A DNA stretch of 64,000 bases from Solanum dulcamara (Eukaryota > Streptophyta > Magnoliopsida > Solanales > Solanaceae), in NCBI RefSeq assembly GCF_947179165.1, contig NC_077242.1:29209597-29273596 (forward strand), given 5' to 3'. This document shows, piece after piece, positions 33,665 to 44,821 of this stretch. Position numbers and translations under genes: made by a program. The number at the start of each line of letters is the position of its first letter. Position 1 is the first letter of the stretch. The notes under the pieces are model-generated. The model was not told where the DNA came from and searched no databases. It saw nothing but the letters and a program-made list of their open reading frames with translations.

Positions 33665-36600
33665 CATAGTCAGGGGTTAAGCAACACCCCCAAGCCTTAA
33701 CATAAATAATCAAAAATAAAAATACAAGGATGGGGACATAAACCTTACCTCCGATCCTATGGTGGTTCATAAGTCGGCTAACCTATTAAGGTCGGCTAAC
33801 TCATCCCCGATACAAAGAAGAGACTAACTATAACTAGAAAGCAGTAAACCTGTGAGAGGACTCCTCCCGGTACAATTCAACTATGAAAGCATAAATGAGG
33901 GAGACTCTCCCCTTCCATGAGAAAAAAGGAAAGTAACCTACACTAGTCCTATTCCAACTACGCTACGTACCAGACATAGCTACATTGAAGAAGAACAAGT
34001 ATACGAAACTTCTATCTCACATGGGATGGGAAAATTCTTTTCATCTTTGCTCTTTTTAGTCTTGTCGTACCAAGTAAATCCAGGTGAAATGTGCCATTGC
34101 ATCAGTATCATGATTATCAGCTATGGGGGCTGAAAGGAAAGGAAATATATGGAGCTACAGTATCCAACAGCCTTGGAGTTGTTGTGGAGAAAATTGAGAG
34201 CCTGAATATCAGAACAAGTGTTGCTGCATTCGACCACCTGCACGGGGGTCCAAATATATGGTTGCTGCAGATTGTTGTGATCAGGTTCAGCTTCTTGGAG
34301 TACCTACACAGACAAACAAAACCAACAAACCACACAACCAAAGAGATCTGCATGCTGCTGTAACTAGCTTGTATTTGTTCCTTGTTTGCTGCAGGTTGGT
34401 GTAGTTGTTGCTGTGGTGTGTTGATAATAGAGAGTATGGATGGCAATGTGAGTGTTCTGCTCCATAGCAGCCCCAGGTTATTGCAGCCCTCATAGCAGTT
34501 CCAAAGAGGTTCTAAACAAAAACATTCAACCAAAGACAAGCAACCAAACAAACAGGTGTTGAGCTGCTGCAGTTGTTGAGTTATTGCAGTTACTAAAAGT
34601 TTTGCACAGGGGGCTGCTGCAGTTGTTGAGCTATTGGAGAAGGTATAGGTGGAGTAGTGATTAGGAGAGGAGGTCCATTTATGCCCAGCTGTTGTTTCCC
34701 TTCTATTGGGAATCTTTGAACCTGCATAAGGAATTATCAAAGAAACAACCAAATGGGGAGAATGGAGATGCTGCTGTAGGTTTGTGTGCAGCTCCAAGTT
34801 TCTTTCATAGTATGAGAGGTTAAGGAACTTGTTGGAGCATGCTTCACTGAAAAGAAAGTCCTCTCTTGTGATCTGGTTCAGGTTGCTTGTGTGTGGCTCC
34901 CCAGTCTCAAAGGAATACATACAGTCAAACAAGCACCAAAAACAAGAGGGGTCTCCATTTCTACACAATCCTTTTGTTTCAATCATGGATAGTCCTGTAG
35001 CAGTGTTGTACTCTATGTATTTGTTGTTAAAGCATGTTGGTGTATATCTCCAACAACCTACAAATACACAACAAATAACCAAGGACAAGCAAAGACCTGT
35101 ACAGGTTAATAGAAAAGAATGGATCTCAAAGAGAATTTTAGAGCCTGTTAGCATTTTCCATGTCGCTCGACTAACGTCTCCACTTATCCGTTTGAGCTGA
35201 AACTTTCTGGAGTTTGCATATATATCCTTTCCTTTAGACATGCAAGGTTTGAAGGCTTGTTTCCCAAGTTGGAGCTTCCAGTTAGCAAAATTCTTCCTTT
35301 TTAAGCTTAAGACATCTGATTATTTCAAGCTCGCTCGCCTAACGTCTCCAATTATCCGTTTGGGATGAAATTTCTTGGGCCTTATCAAAATAATATATAC
35401 TGCAATCCTGAAAAGTTTGGGGGCCTTTGGACAGGTCCACAAGTTACTCCTCACCCTGCACCTGCTGCCCTGCTGCCCTGCTGATTAGAGGTTGCAGGGT
35501 GTGTGGAAGTTGTAGTTGTGCTCTTCTCTATGTATTTGTTGTTGAAGAATGCTGATATATCACTCCAGACACCTGCAATAATACAGCAAGCAAGCCCAAA
35601 CAAAACATAGTGTACACAGACTAGCATTAAAGAAGGGACCTCAGTAAGAGCTTTAGAGAGTGTTATCATTTTCCAAGTCGCTCGACTAACATCTCCACTA
35701 GTCCATCTGAGCTGAAACTTTATGAAATTAGCATATATATCCTCTCCTTTAATCATGCAAAGTTTGAAGGCTTGTTTCCCAAGTTGGAGGATCCAAATTA
35801 CTAAAGGCCCTCTCTTTAGGCTTAAGGCAGCTGAATTCAATGTCGTTCGCCTAACGCCTCCAATTATCTCTTTTGGCTTGTGTTGTTGCTGATGCTGTTG
35901 AGTGGTTGATACATATGGAGCTTCTGTGTGACCTGCAGAATCAGTTGGACCAAAAATAAGTACTATTGTTGTTGCTCTGGTATCTGCAAGGGATTTAGGG
36001 TTGTTGTTGTGTGCTGGAAATGGTTGAAGATCTTTCAGGTAAGCTGCTGCTGTTATAGTACATGCCTTGTGCAACTGCATCTTGTTAGAGTTTGCAGTGA
36101 TGCTCCAGCACCCTGCATAAACAAACAAGAAAACACAAAGGTAGTGGAGCTCTTGTTGGTTCCAACAGTTGCTCCAGCAGTGGTTGTTTGGTTTCCTCAT
36201 CTGGTGTAGTTTCATTGTTGAGAAACAGCCATAGTGAGTGCTGCCTGTTGGAAGTTGATGAATTTTTTTTACCTGGACAAAAACAATCAAACAAGAACCA
36301 ATCAACAAATTAAACAGTAGGCTTGCACTCCATTGGTTGATGGTGTTCTGCAGATTCCTGTTGGTTGTTGTTGGTGTTATGTGATTCATCAAGGTGTTGT
36401 AGGGTGTTGGTGATCTTGTTGTGGGATGCTGCATGTGTGTTGCAACCATGAATGGGCCTCCAATTGCTGGATGGTCTATTGTAAGTCTGCACCTACCTGC
36501 AAATCCAAGAATGAGAAGAAAGGAGAAGACCTCTACTCTATTCTTTACCTCTAGTGGTATGTTGATTATTCTATGAAAGTAATAAACTAGGGAGACTCTC

Positions 36601-36694
36601 CCTTTACAATATGACATAGCTATGTTGACTAAGAAAAAGTACATTGTAAATACATATAGGAAACTATTACACAATCTGACTTAAGATATATTAA
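33665..36694 (-). other. LINE-1 long 3' region with two large unassigned reading frames
   Basis: About 3 kb between the ORF2 stop and the 3' hairpin. Two minus-strand frames stay open for 407 codons (36674-35451) and 374 codons (35241-34117). I do not recognise a domain in either. Both contain a repeated peptide pattern, roughly KFxxKRxxGDVxRA, four times in all. Hydrophobic stretches are each followed by a G(C/V)W motif. On the DNA the stretches correspond to T-rich tracts ending YAGGT, which resemble splice acceptors. The truncated copy keeps similar but more broken frames. It may be a third ORF, an untranslated region of biased composition, or captured sequence; I cannot decide. Confidence 0.45.
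35011..35885 (-). repeat. Duplicated module in the LINE-1 3' region (period about 515 bp)
   Basis: Two direct copies, about 35011-35375 and 35527-35885, both starting TCTATGTATTTGTTGTT and each holding two versions of a core like CGCTCGACTAACGTCTCCA (near 35163, 35331, 35678 and 35845). Translated on the minus strand the cores give GDVSRATWK and GDVRRAS-type peptides. The same duplication is present in the truncated LINE, so it is a family feature. Confidence 0.8.
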
Positions 36695-39600
36695 TCAAGG
36701 AGGTTGTTTGATCCTTTTTAGGCTTTTCCTTCTGAAACTTGCCAGTCCTAGCTTGTCCATCTTGAAGTAACCCTTTGTTTCTTTTGGAAGCTGCTGTAAG
36801 TTGTAGAATTGTTGTGTCTGATTGAACATGTGGCTGCATTTAGATAAGGTATCTGCAGGGTGATTTGTTTCTCTGAATATGTGTATGCACTGAAAGAATT
36901 CCAATAGCTGGACCAAAGACTGCAAATTTGCAACATATTTGTAAATGTTCCAAGGTGGTTTGATATCTTTTTTCAGCCACTTGGTCAATAATTCTGAATC
37001 AACTTCCAATATCACTCTATTATAGCCATGTTGAAGGCACCATTTGATGCCAATAGTTGCTGCTTGCACCTCTGCTTGGTTGTTAGTACCCTGTCCCAAT
37101 GGAGTTGCAAAGGCATATATTAAGTTCCCATTGTGGTCTCTTAATATTCCCCCTGCTCCAATTTTCCCAGGGTTGTCTAGTGCACTTCCATCAGTATTCA
37201 ACTTCACTATGGAAGGTGGAGGCCTGATCCACACCACTTTGATCACTCTCATATCATGCTGGCATTTTTCTACCATAGTAACTAGCTCCTTCCAGCTCTC
37301 TGGCCACTTAATATATGGGTAAGCATTGTTTATCAGCATGTATATATCCTTACCTATGGAGAATTTAACTCTAGTCACACTAGATTTCTTTCCTCCATAC
37401 TTGCTTGCACATCTATTCGTCCATATATGCCAACAAACAAAGATAGGAGTGGCCTGCAACATGAGCTTATGGACATCATTATTGGGCTTGGAAGTCCACC
37501 ACTTCATCAGGATGCATCTCAGGGACATGGTGTCATGCAGGATCCCCCAGGAACTGGAGAATTATTGCCAAATATGCTTGGCAAAATCTCCAGAAGCAAA
37601 TATGTGCTCTATATCATCCAATCCAGGTTTGTAGCAACAAGAGCATGCTGCTGGTGCTACTCCAAACTGGCCAAGTTTATTATTGGTGGGCAACTTATAT
37701 CTGAGAGCTCTCCAAAGTAGAAAGGAAGCTTTGAAAGGAATGTTGGTGTGCCAAGTGCTGCCATCAGTTAAGGTCCTAGCTTTCTTCTCCCTGATTTGTT
37801 CCCAAGCAGATTTGCATGTGAAGCCACCATGAGAATTCAGTTTCCAGCAAGCTTGATCAGGTATGTTGTGTTTGTAGATAATATCAGTGCTAAGTATCTG
37901 CTGCACCAGCTGAGGAGGGGCATCTTTTCTGATTTTCTGCACATTCCATTACCCATTCTCCAGATATTCAGAGACTATAGTATTATTGAGCCTTGGTAGA
38001 TAGCTATTGTGATTAGCTAGTGGTCCTATACCCATCCAATCATCCCACCAAAAGCTGCATGTACCTGAATTGATGTGCCATTTTATATGAGGCTCAATAT
38101 TCATTTTATTTGCCACCATATTCTTCCACATAAGAGATTGACCTGTATTCCATTTTTTTATCACTGGATGTGCTCTTTGGCAATACTTAGCCTTTAAGAA
38201 TTCTCCCCATTGTGTTTTCTTGGACCTGAAGGTCCACCACTGTTTGTATTGCAAGGCCAAGCACACATCTTGTATGTTTTTCATACCAATACCCCCTTCT
38301 TCCACAGGGTAGCTGAGTGTCTTCCAGGATGCCCAATGGTATTTTCTCTTTTCTTTGTCCCAGCCCCAGAAAAAGTCTGCCATAAGCCTTGTAATTTGTT
38401 TAAGGGTAGTGACTGTAGGGGTGAGAGCTGACAAAAGGTGGATTGGAAGGGATTGCAACACTGACTTAATAAGAGTAGCTCTTCCCCCATAGCTCAATAT
38501 TTTGGTCTGCCATCCTCTAATCCTGGAGATCACTTTGGAGACCATATTATTAAAGTAAATGATTCTTTGACCTCCAATATATAAGGGACATCCTAAATAG
38601 GTAATAGGGCCATGAGTTGATTTGAAACTAGTGATAGAAGTTACCCTTTCAATAATAGCTGGATCAGTATTCAGAGGGATCATACATTGACTCTTTTCTT
38701 TGTTAATAAGCTGTCCTGATGTGTGTTCATATAGCTGCATAGTCTTCATGATCAGCTTGAGGGAAAAGTTGGAGGTTGAAGTGAAAATAATTACATCATC
38801 AGCAAAGCTTAGGTGATTAATTGAAGGACCCTTCTTCTCCATGTGAAAGCCTGTGTACAAATAGTATTGATGAAGGTTGTTGAGTAGTCTTGACAACACC
38901 TCAGCACCTAAAATAAATAGGGCTGGAGACAAAGGATCTCCCTGTTTGAGGCCTTTTGTAGAATGAAAGAAACCATGCCTACCTCCATTCACAATAACTA
39001 AGTACCAGTTATTAGCCATTAACCTCCAAACCATATCAATAAATACATCTCCAAAACCCATTCTTCTCATGACTAGACATATAAATGACCAAGACACCCT
39101 GTCATAGGCTTTGGCCATGTCTAGTTTGATAATAACATTGTCTCTAATCTTTGGTTTTTTGATGCCATGAATGATCTCTTGTGCTAACATAATATTTTCA
39201 GAAATGCTTCTTCCCTGTACAAACCCAGACTGATTTTCAGAGATTACCTGAGGGAGAATTGGGGCTAGTCTGAGGTAAAGGACTTTAGAAATCACTTTAT
39301 TGGTGAAGTTGCTGAGTGATATAGGCCTGAAATCTGAAAGTTTATTAGGATGGTCTACTTTTGGGAGTAGAACCAAACAAGCATGTGTGATGAACTTGGG
39401 AATAGAATGTCCACAACAAAAGTACTTTACCAAATTTAACAAATCTTCACTAATAATATCCCAACAAGTATGGAAGAACTTGCCATTAAATCCATCAGGA
39501 CCTGCAGCAGACACATCACTGAGAGAAAATACAGCAGCTTTCAACTCCTCCTTGGTAGGCATAGCATTAAGAATTTGGTTTTGCTGAGCTGTGATGGTAT

Positions 39601-40855
39601 TGGGTATGCATTTTAGGATATCTTCATTGATCAAATCCTCTTTTCCAGTAAATATCTTCTCAAAGTATTCACAGGCAGCAATAGCTATGTTTTGATCACC
39701 TTGAATGGTGTTTTCTTGGTCATCAGTAATTTTATGAATAAATAATCTTCTTCTCCTTCCTCTGATGATAGCATGAAAATATTTGGAGTTGGCATCTCCA
39801 TCCTTAAACCACTAAAGCTGAGTTTTTTGCTTAAGGATGGAATGCTCTGTCTTCAAATATCTAATGTACTGAGCATTCACCTGATTAAGCTTGCTCCTAT
39901 TACTTTTAGAATTGTGTTGGATGATAGCCTCTTCTGCTTGTTGTACCTTCTGTTCAAAATCCTTGACAGCTTCATATATGTCTCCATACTGTTGTCTTGA
40001 CCAAGTGCTAAGAGTGTTTGCCACCCTCTTAAGTTTCATATGGAATATTCTCATTGGATTACCTTCAATAGATTCTTCCCAGCATGCTCTAATTGTGTCT
40101 AAAAAAGACTCATTCTCCACCCAGCAATTAAGGAACTTGAAGTATTTTATAGGATTATTGTGATTCTCCTTGCATTCAAGTAAAAGAGGACAGTGGTCTG
40201 AACCTGTAGAAGCAACATGAGTCATGGTAGTCATAGGCATTATCTCTAACCACCTATCATTCACCATGGCCCTGTCCAACCTCTTCCATATTCTAGCTTC
40301 CATGTCCCTGTTGTTGCACCATGTAAAATTCTGCCCATGGAAGCCCAAATTAGTGACACCACATGCTTCAATTACACTTATGAACTCAAAACTTTTGTTC
40401 ATATTGTATGGTTGCCCTCCTAGTTTTTCTTCAACATCTGTGATCACATTAAAGTCTCCAATAGTGCACCATGGTTTATTTATGTTAGCATACTGCAGCA
40501 TCTTATCCCAGAGGCTCCTTCTCATGTAATCCTTACACTTGCCATAAACAAAGGTAATAATATGGGAATTAGGATTAGCCACATGTTTGATTTCACAAGT
40601 AACCTGCTGTTCATCTTGATCTATAACAGTGCAGTCCACATCCTGATTCCAAAACAACCAAATTTTGTTATTGGGATTATGGATGGCACTGTCCATTCTC
40701 AATTGATTTTTGTAGTGGTTGAGCTGTGATTGATTTGCAAATGGTTCCAGAATTGTTAACATGGATAGGTTGTGGTAATCCTTGAGTTTTTGAAGTCTGT
40801 CTAAGGCACCTTGAGTATTAATACTCCTTGCATTCCAGCAAATTGTACTAATCAT
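36695..40855 (-). pseudogene. LINE-1 ORF2: endonuclease, reverse transcriptase, Cys/His domain, RNase H
   Basis: One frame of about 1386 codons. It starts at ATG 40855-40853 (MISTICWNARSINTQGALD), which overlaps the ORF1 stop. The AP-type endonuclease runs to about 39990, with TIGDFNVITD and GSDHCPLLLE motifs intact. RT runs about 39530-38500 (AAGPDGFNGKFF, KLDMAKAYDRVSW, GLKQGDPLSPALF, and the catalytic HLSFADDVIIF). A Cys/His C-terminal domain (LLWRALRYKLPTN, CSCCYKPGLDDIEHIF) lies at about 37790-37590. RNase H lies at 37200-36790 (LNTDGSALDNPG, NNQAEVQA, LEVDSELLTKW), of the type seen in plant L1 elements. Three in-frame stops break it: TAG 39812-39814, TAA 37949-37951, TAA 37562-37564. 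Catalytic residues remain, so decay looks recent. Confidence 0.93.
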
Positions 40856-43800
40856 CAAAGTTTGTGGGATTTAGACCTTGTGTTGATGTTGCTTTTGAAA
40901 GCAACATTATCAGAACTGTTGATGGTACTTTTCTTATTCTTCTTCTTTGTTTGTTTACTAGTTGAAGATGGATCATTTTCCTCATTGACCTGCTGTTTTT
41001 CCTTCTGCAACAAAACTTCCATAGTGGTTCTAAAGGCTTTTATTTGCTCTTCCGGGTTTATTTCCTCCCTTTGGTCAGGATCATCCTCATCTTCAGAATG
41101 AGTGACCCTGTACTCATCAGTTAAATCTTCTGAGATGTCTCCTTTTCTAAGTGCACACTTCTCATTAGATGTATCTTGAATTTGTAGAGGGGTTACATGT
41201 ATGCCTGCTTGTTCTGGCACTAGAACATAGTTCACACTTGGTTGTCCAGATTTCATGTCCTGAACAAATTTCTTTTTAATAGCATCCCTCTTCTTTTTAC
41301 TCAAAGATAGAGTACTTTTATTGTTCAGAAGCTGAGCTACTGCACCCTGGTTTTGTTCACTGCTCTTTGGAGATTTAGCATCTTCCTTATCAGTCACATT
41401 AATCTGGAGCATGTCCTCAGAGATCTGTTGAACATCCTCTTGTTGAACCTGCCTGTTGGACCTTATGGCTGCTACAAAAGTGGTTGCAGGGGCTGTATAG
41501 TCTCTCCTATGGTCTACCAATAGATGTTCCCTCCCCCTGGGTTCCCCTTCCTGCAGATTAGTGAGTTTCTCCTGTATTCCCCCAACCTCACCTCCACAGA
41601 CTTCTTCAGCCACAACAGCAAAATTATTTGAGACATTAAAAGTATTGGGGGGGCCATGGTGGTGTGGGAGCATTGAGTCAATACCTGTGATGGCATTGTT
41701 GCATTCCACATTAAGCAAATCAGTATTAGAATCAGATCTGGTAGTATCTGCAGGTTTGCTTGCTTTCTTCACATGTAGTACCTGCTGATGGGATTATGGG
41801 GACTGGGATTCACTATTGTATGGGGATAGGGGGGTTGGCTCTGGACTCCAGAGTCAACATTGCAAGTTTGGATATTAGAAATATTAGAGTTAGAGTTAAT
41901 AATCATACCTGCCTGCTGCTGATTTCTTAATTGATGGTTGTTGTTGGTCTTGTGTTGGAGAGGTACAGAACTTTCCCCTTGTAGCATGAGGCTTTGTGTT
42001 TTATTCTTTTGTGTTTGTTGTTGGTGGTGGTGTCCATCTTTCTTGCCTTTCCTCTTTTGAGTTTGCCACCCTGCATGTTCTTGATTTCTCTGTTCAGCTT
42101 CAGCCCTGTTAGTGTTTTGTTGTTCCTTAATGTGTTGGTCTTCTTGGTGCTGTGTTTCCTTGTGTTGATCAGTAGCCTGTTGCTGAGCCTTTCTCTTATC
42201 AGTAATGTTCTTGTTGGTGTTCCTGACCTCTTCGTCTTGATCATTCTTTTTCTTATTATCTTCATCTTTTTTTTAACATTACAAACATGTATGGTGTGCC
42301 CTTGATGCTTACAGTAAGGACAGTAATCTGGCACTCCCTCATATTGAATGGGTTGCCACCTGCCATCTCCATTTTCATCTTCATCAAAGCCCATCCAAAT
42401 GTGCTGGGGTCTTTGTTTGGCTAGATCAATTTGAATTTTGACTTTGGCTACACTACCTCTTATTTTCTTGTAAGTTGCCAAGTCCAAGAATAATGCCTTT
42501 CCAATTGGAGACAGTAGAGGGGTTACCACTTTAAGCCTATAGCAGTGCCATGGCAGTTCAGGTAAGATAGCCCATATAGGAACCAGAGGTGTTTCTTCTT
42601 CAGGCTTGAAGGTGGGAGTCCATAGTTGGAGTCTCATAAGCTGCCCATTTATATACATTTTTCCTTTGGACCATATAGTAGAGTGGTCATACTCATTGTC
42701 CAAGTCTATGTAAAGATGTCTAGAGTTAAAATGTGTAAGTTTCACTCCTCCTCTGAGTTCTGTTTGAAGGATGAATTCCTTTCTAATGATTTCCATTTTG
42801 GGCATGGTGTTGGTGAATTTTCCTACTAATGTATACTTACAGTCAGTGGCTAGGTTTACCATGAAATCTTCTTTTGTAAAAACCACAGCAGGATATCCCT
42901 GTTTTGTAGTAATTTTAGGAGGGGTAATATCAATATCATCATTTTTTTTTTGCCTCTTGGGCTCTCAATTTAGTAGCTAAAGTGTGAGGGATGACAGGGT
43001 TAGGAGGGGTGGTTATATTGGTATTAGGAGGCTTATTTTGAGAGACACTCAGGTTAGGATTTATATGGCTAGGCTTGTTTCTAATGATAGCAGTAGCTGG
43101 GTTATTGGAGTTATGCCTTTCAAAGTTATTTGACACTCTCATAGGATTACTATTAGGGATATAAGGTCTTTGTACTGGTTGCAGATTCACATTGTGTCCC
43201 TCACTCAAATGTGTTGGTTGTTTTTGCACATTTCCAATAGCAGTATTCCCTTTTGCATTGTGTTTATCCACATGACCAACATATTGAACTGGAGGAGCTA
43301 CTGTAGGACTACTGTTGCATTGCTGATCAGCACCTCCTTTTGGGACATGATCATGATCCTCAATGCATTCCAATGTATGCACTTTACCCCTTTTCTGTTG
43401 GTATTGGTCATGAACCAACACACCATCCACTGTTTTAGCTTGAACATTCATGTTACAGTGTTCTTCCGCTTGAAGAGTGTCTCGACGACATTTTGAATTT
43501 GAGCTTTTTGGCACTGATTCGAGATACCCTTGATAGCTTGGAAGCTGTATAACACGTTGATGAAACTTTTGGCATTGGTCGCCAGTCAATTGAATCGCCG
43601 AAGCTCCGGCACCACCACAATCGTCTTGACGACTTTTTGAATTTGAGCAATTTGGGGAAGATTCGAAGTTCCCTACCTGGATAGGATGATGCGCACCCCC
43701 ATTGTGGTTCTTTTGGGGTTGATTTTGTGCCAGAAAATTCATCGGAGCTCCAGCGAGAAATGTACTGTCAGTGTTCTTGTAGATATTCGAAGCTTTTGGT

Positions 43801-44705
43801 GAGGACCTGAGATGGTGCTCATGGGTGGGAAGATGCACAGCATCTTGTTAAAAATGTTGGCATTCATCTTGTTCGATTTGGGTCACTGGAGCTCCGGCGC
43901 CGCCATCACTCTGTTCGCCGGCAATGGTTCCTCCGTCAAAACTTATACCCAAAGATTCATCTTGGCATAGAGAGCAAACCCCTGCTACTGCGCCATCACA
44001 AACAAAGCTAGAATCTGCTCGAATTTGAGGGAGCAATTCCTGTGTGTGTGCAGCGATGCTTGAAGAAATCTTCTGCTGAGTGCTGGTCATATATTCGAGA
44101 GAGTTCACCTGGTGGGGTGTATTTGTATCATTGAATAGCCCCTTTTTGCATTGGTTTCCACCTGAGAATGTCGCCTGAGCTCCGGCAACCTCGCCGGTAA
44201 CATCGTCCCCGATGATTTCATCGTCCATTTGGGTTAAAATTTTGGTGGTAGAAGCGCCATGAGGTGGGGAACAAACTCCAGGGGGTCCGCTGTCTCGAAT
44301 GTCGCCGGAACCCCTTCGAATATGAAGGCGCAATTCCGGCGACTCTGCGATGTCTCTCTCAGGATTCTCCTGTTCAGTGCTCTCAAAAGGTGCGGTGGTT
44401 TGTTCCAATATTTGGATTGTATGTAGTCCAAAAGATAAGGACTCATCTACCACAGCTTTTGATACTCGAATCAAACCATGTTTCTGAAAATTGATGATTT
44501 TGTGTGCAATTCTCAGCTCCTCTTCAGAGACAGTGATTGCATCAGTATTTTGTTGACCGATCGATTGTTGTTGATTCAAACCAGTTTCACTTGAAATTGC
44601 AGTGTTATTTTGCATATTCAGAGTGTCATTAGCCGGATGAAGGGTTGGTGTTTGATGATCTATATTCGGCGGCCAAGGGAGCTTCACCGGCGGCGGTGAA
44701 GCCAT
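40855..44705 (-). pseudogene. LINE-1 giant ORF1 with DUF4283 and CCHC knuckle
   Basis: RNA-binding ORF1 protein, about 1280 codons. I take the start at ATG 44705 (MASPPPVKLPWPPNIDHQ), matched by the start of the other LINE at 61829. The N-terminal 600 residues are low-complexity with degenerate repeats of GAPxxQ, DQCQ and SSNSKxRQ blocks. The middle (42886-42280) is a DUF4283 domain (KYTLVGKFTNTMPKMEIIR, LVPIWAILPELPWHCY) ending in the knuckle CPYCKHQGHTIHVC. The C-terminal part (41772-40855) has SKKKRDAIKKKF and an acidic stretch. Frame breaks: stop TAA 43848-43850, and frame changes at an A10 tract (42942-42951), an A8 tract (42268-42275) and about 41790. Stops in the order TGATGA at 40857-40852. 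Confidence 0.88.
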
Positions 44706-44821
44706 TCAGAACTGACCGGAGCTGATGAACAGTATGAGGAGAGAGAGATGAGATGACCGTTAGCTAGAGAGAGTGTTGGTAATTGTTTTTTTTGTAATTC
44801 ATCCGGTGTATTTATTGGAGA

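Larger units (their letters stand above)
33598..44812 (-). mobile_element. LINE-1: apparently full-length L1-type LINE, 11.2 kb
   Basis: 11,215-bp minus-strand insertion flanked by TATTGGAGA (33589-33597 and 44813-44821). Minus-strand order: about 107-nt 5' leader, giant ORF1 (44705-40855), ORF2 (40855-36695), 3.1-kb 3' region, hairpin, C13 run (33619-33631) and 21-nt poly(A) (33598-33618). Both ORFs are close to intact but carry frame changes and three ORF2 stops. The long A tail and near-identity to the truncated copy suggest it is younger than the LINE at 52380-61901. It exceeds the 6-7 kb usual for plant L1 elements, mainly through ORF1 and the 3' region. Confidence 0.92.

Noticed and set aside
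30651..36471. A single 2.9-kb segmental tandem duplication
   Set aside because: The two copies have different target-site duplications and separate poly(A) tails, which needs two retrotransposition events.
37949..37951. Natural end of ORF2 after the RT domain
   Set aside because: The frame continues in register through the Cys/His and RNase H domains, and LINE-2 has a Gln codon here, so it is a premature stop.
40856..40858. ORF2 of LINE-1 starting one codon earlier
   Set aside because: That codon is TTG; the ATG at 40855-40853 aligns with the ORF2 start of LINE-2.
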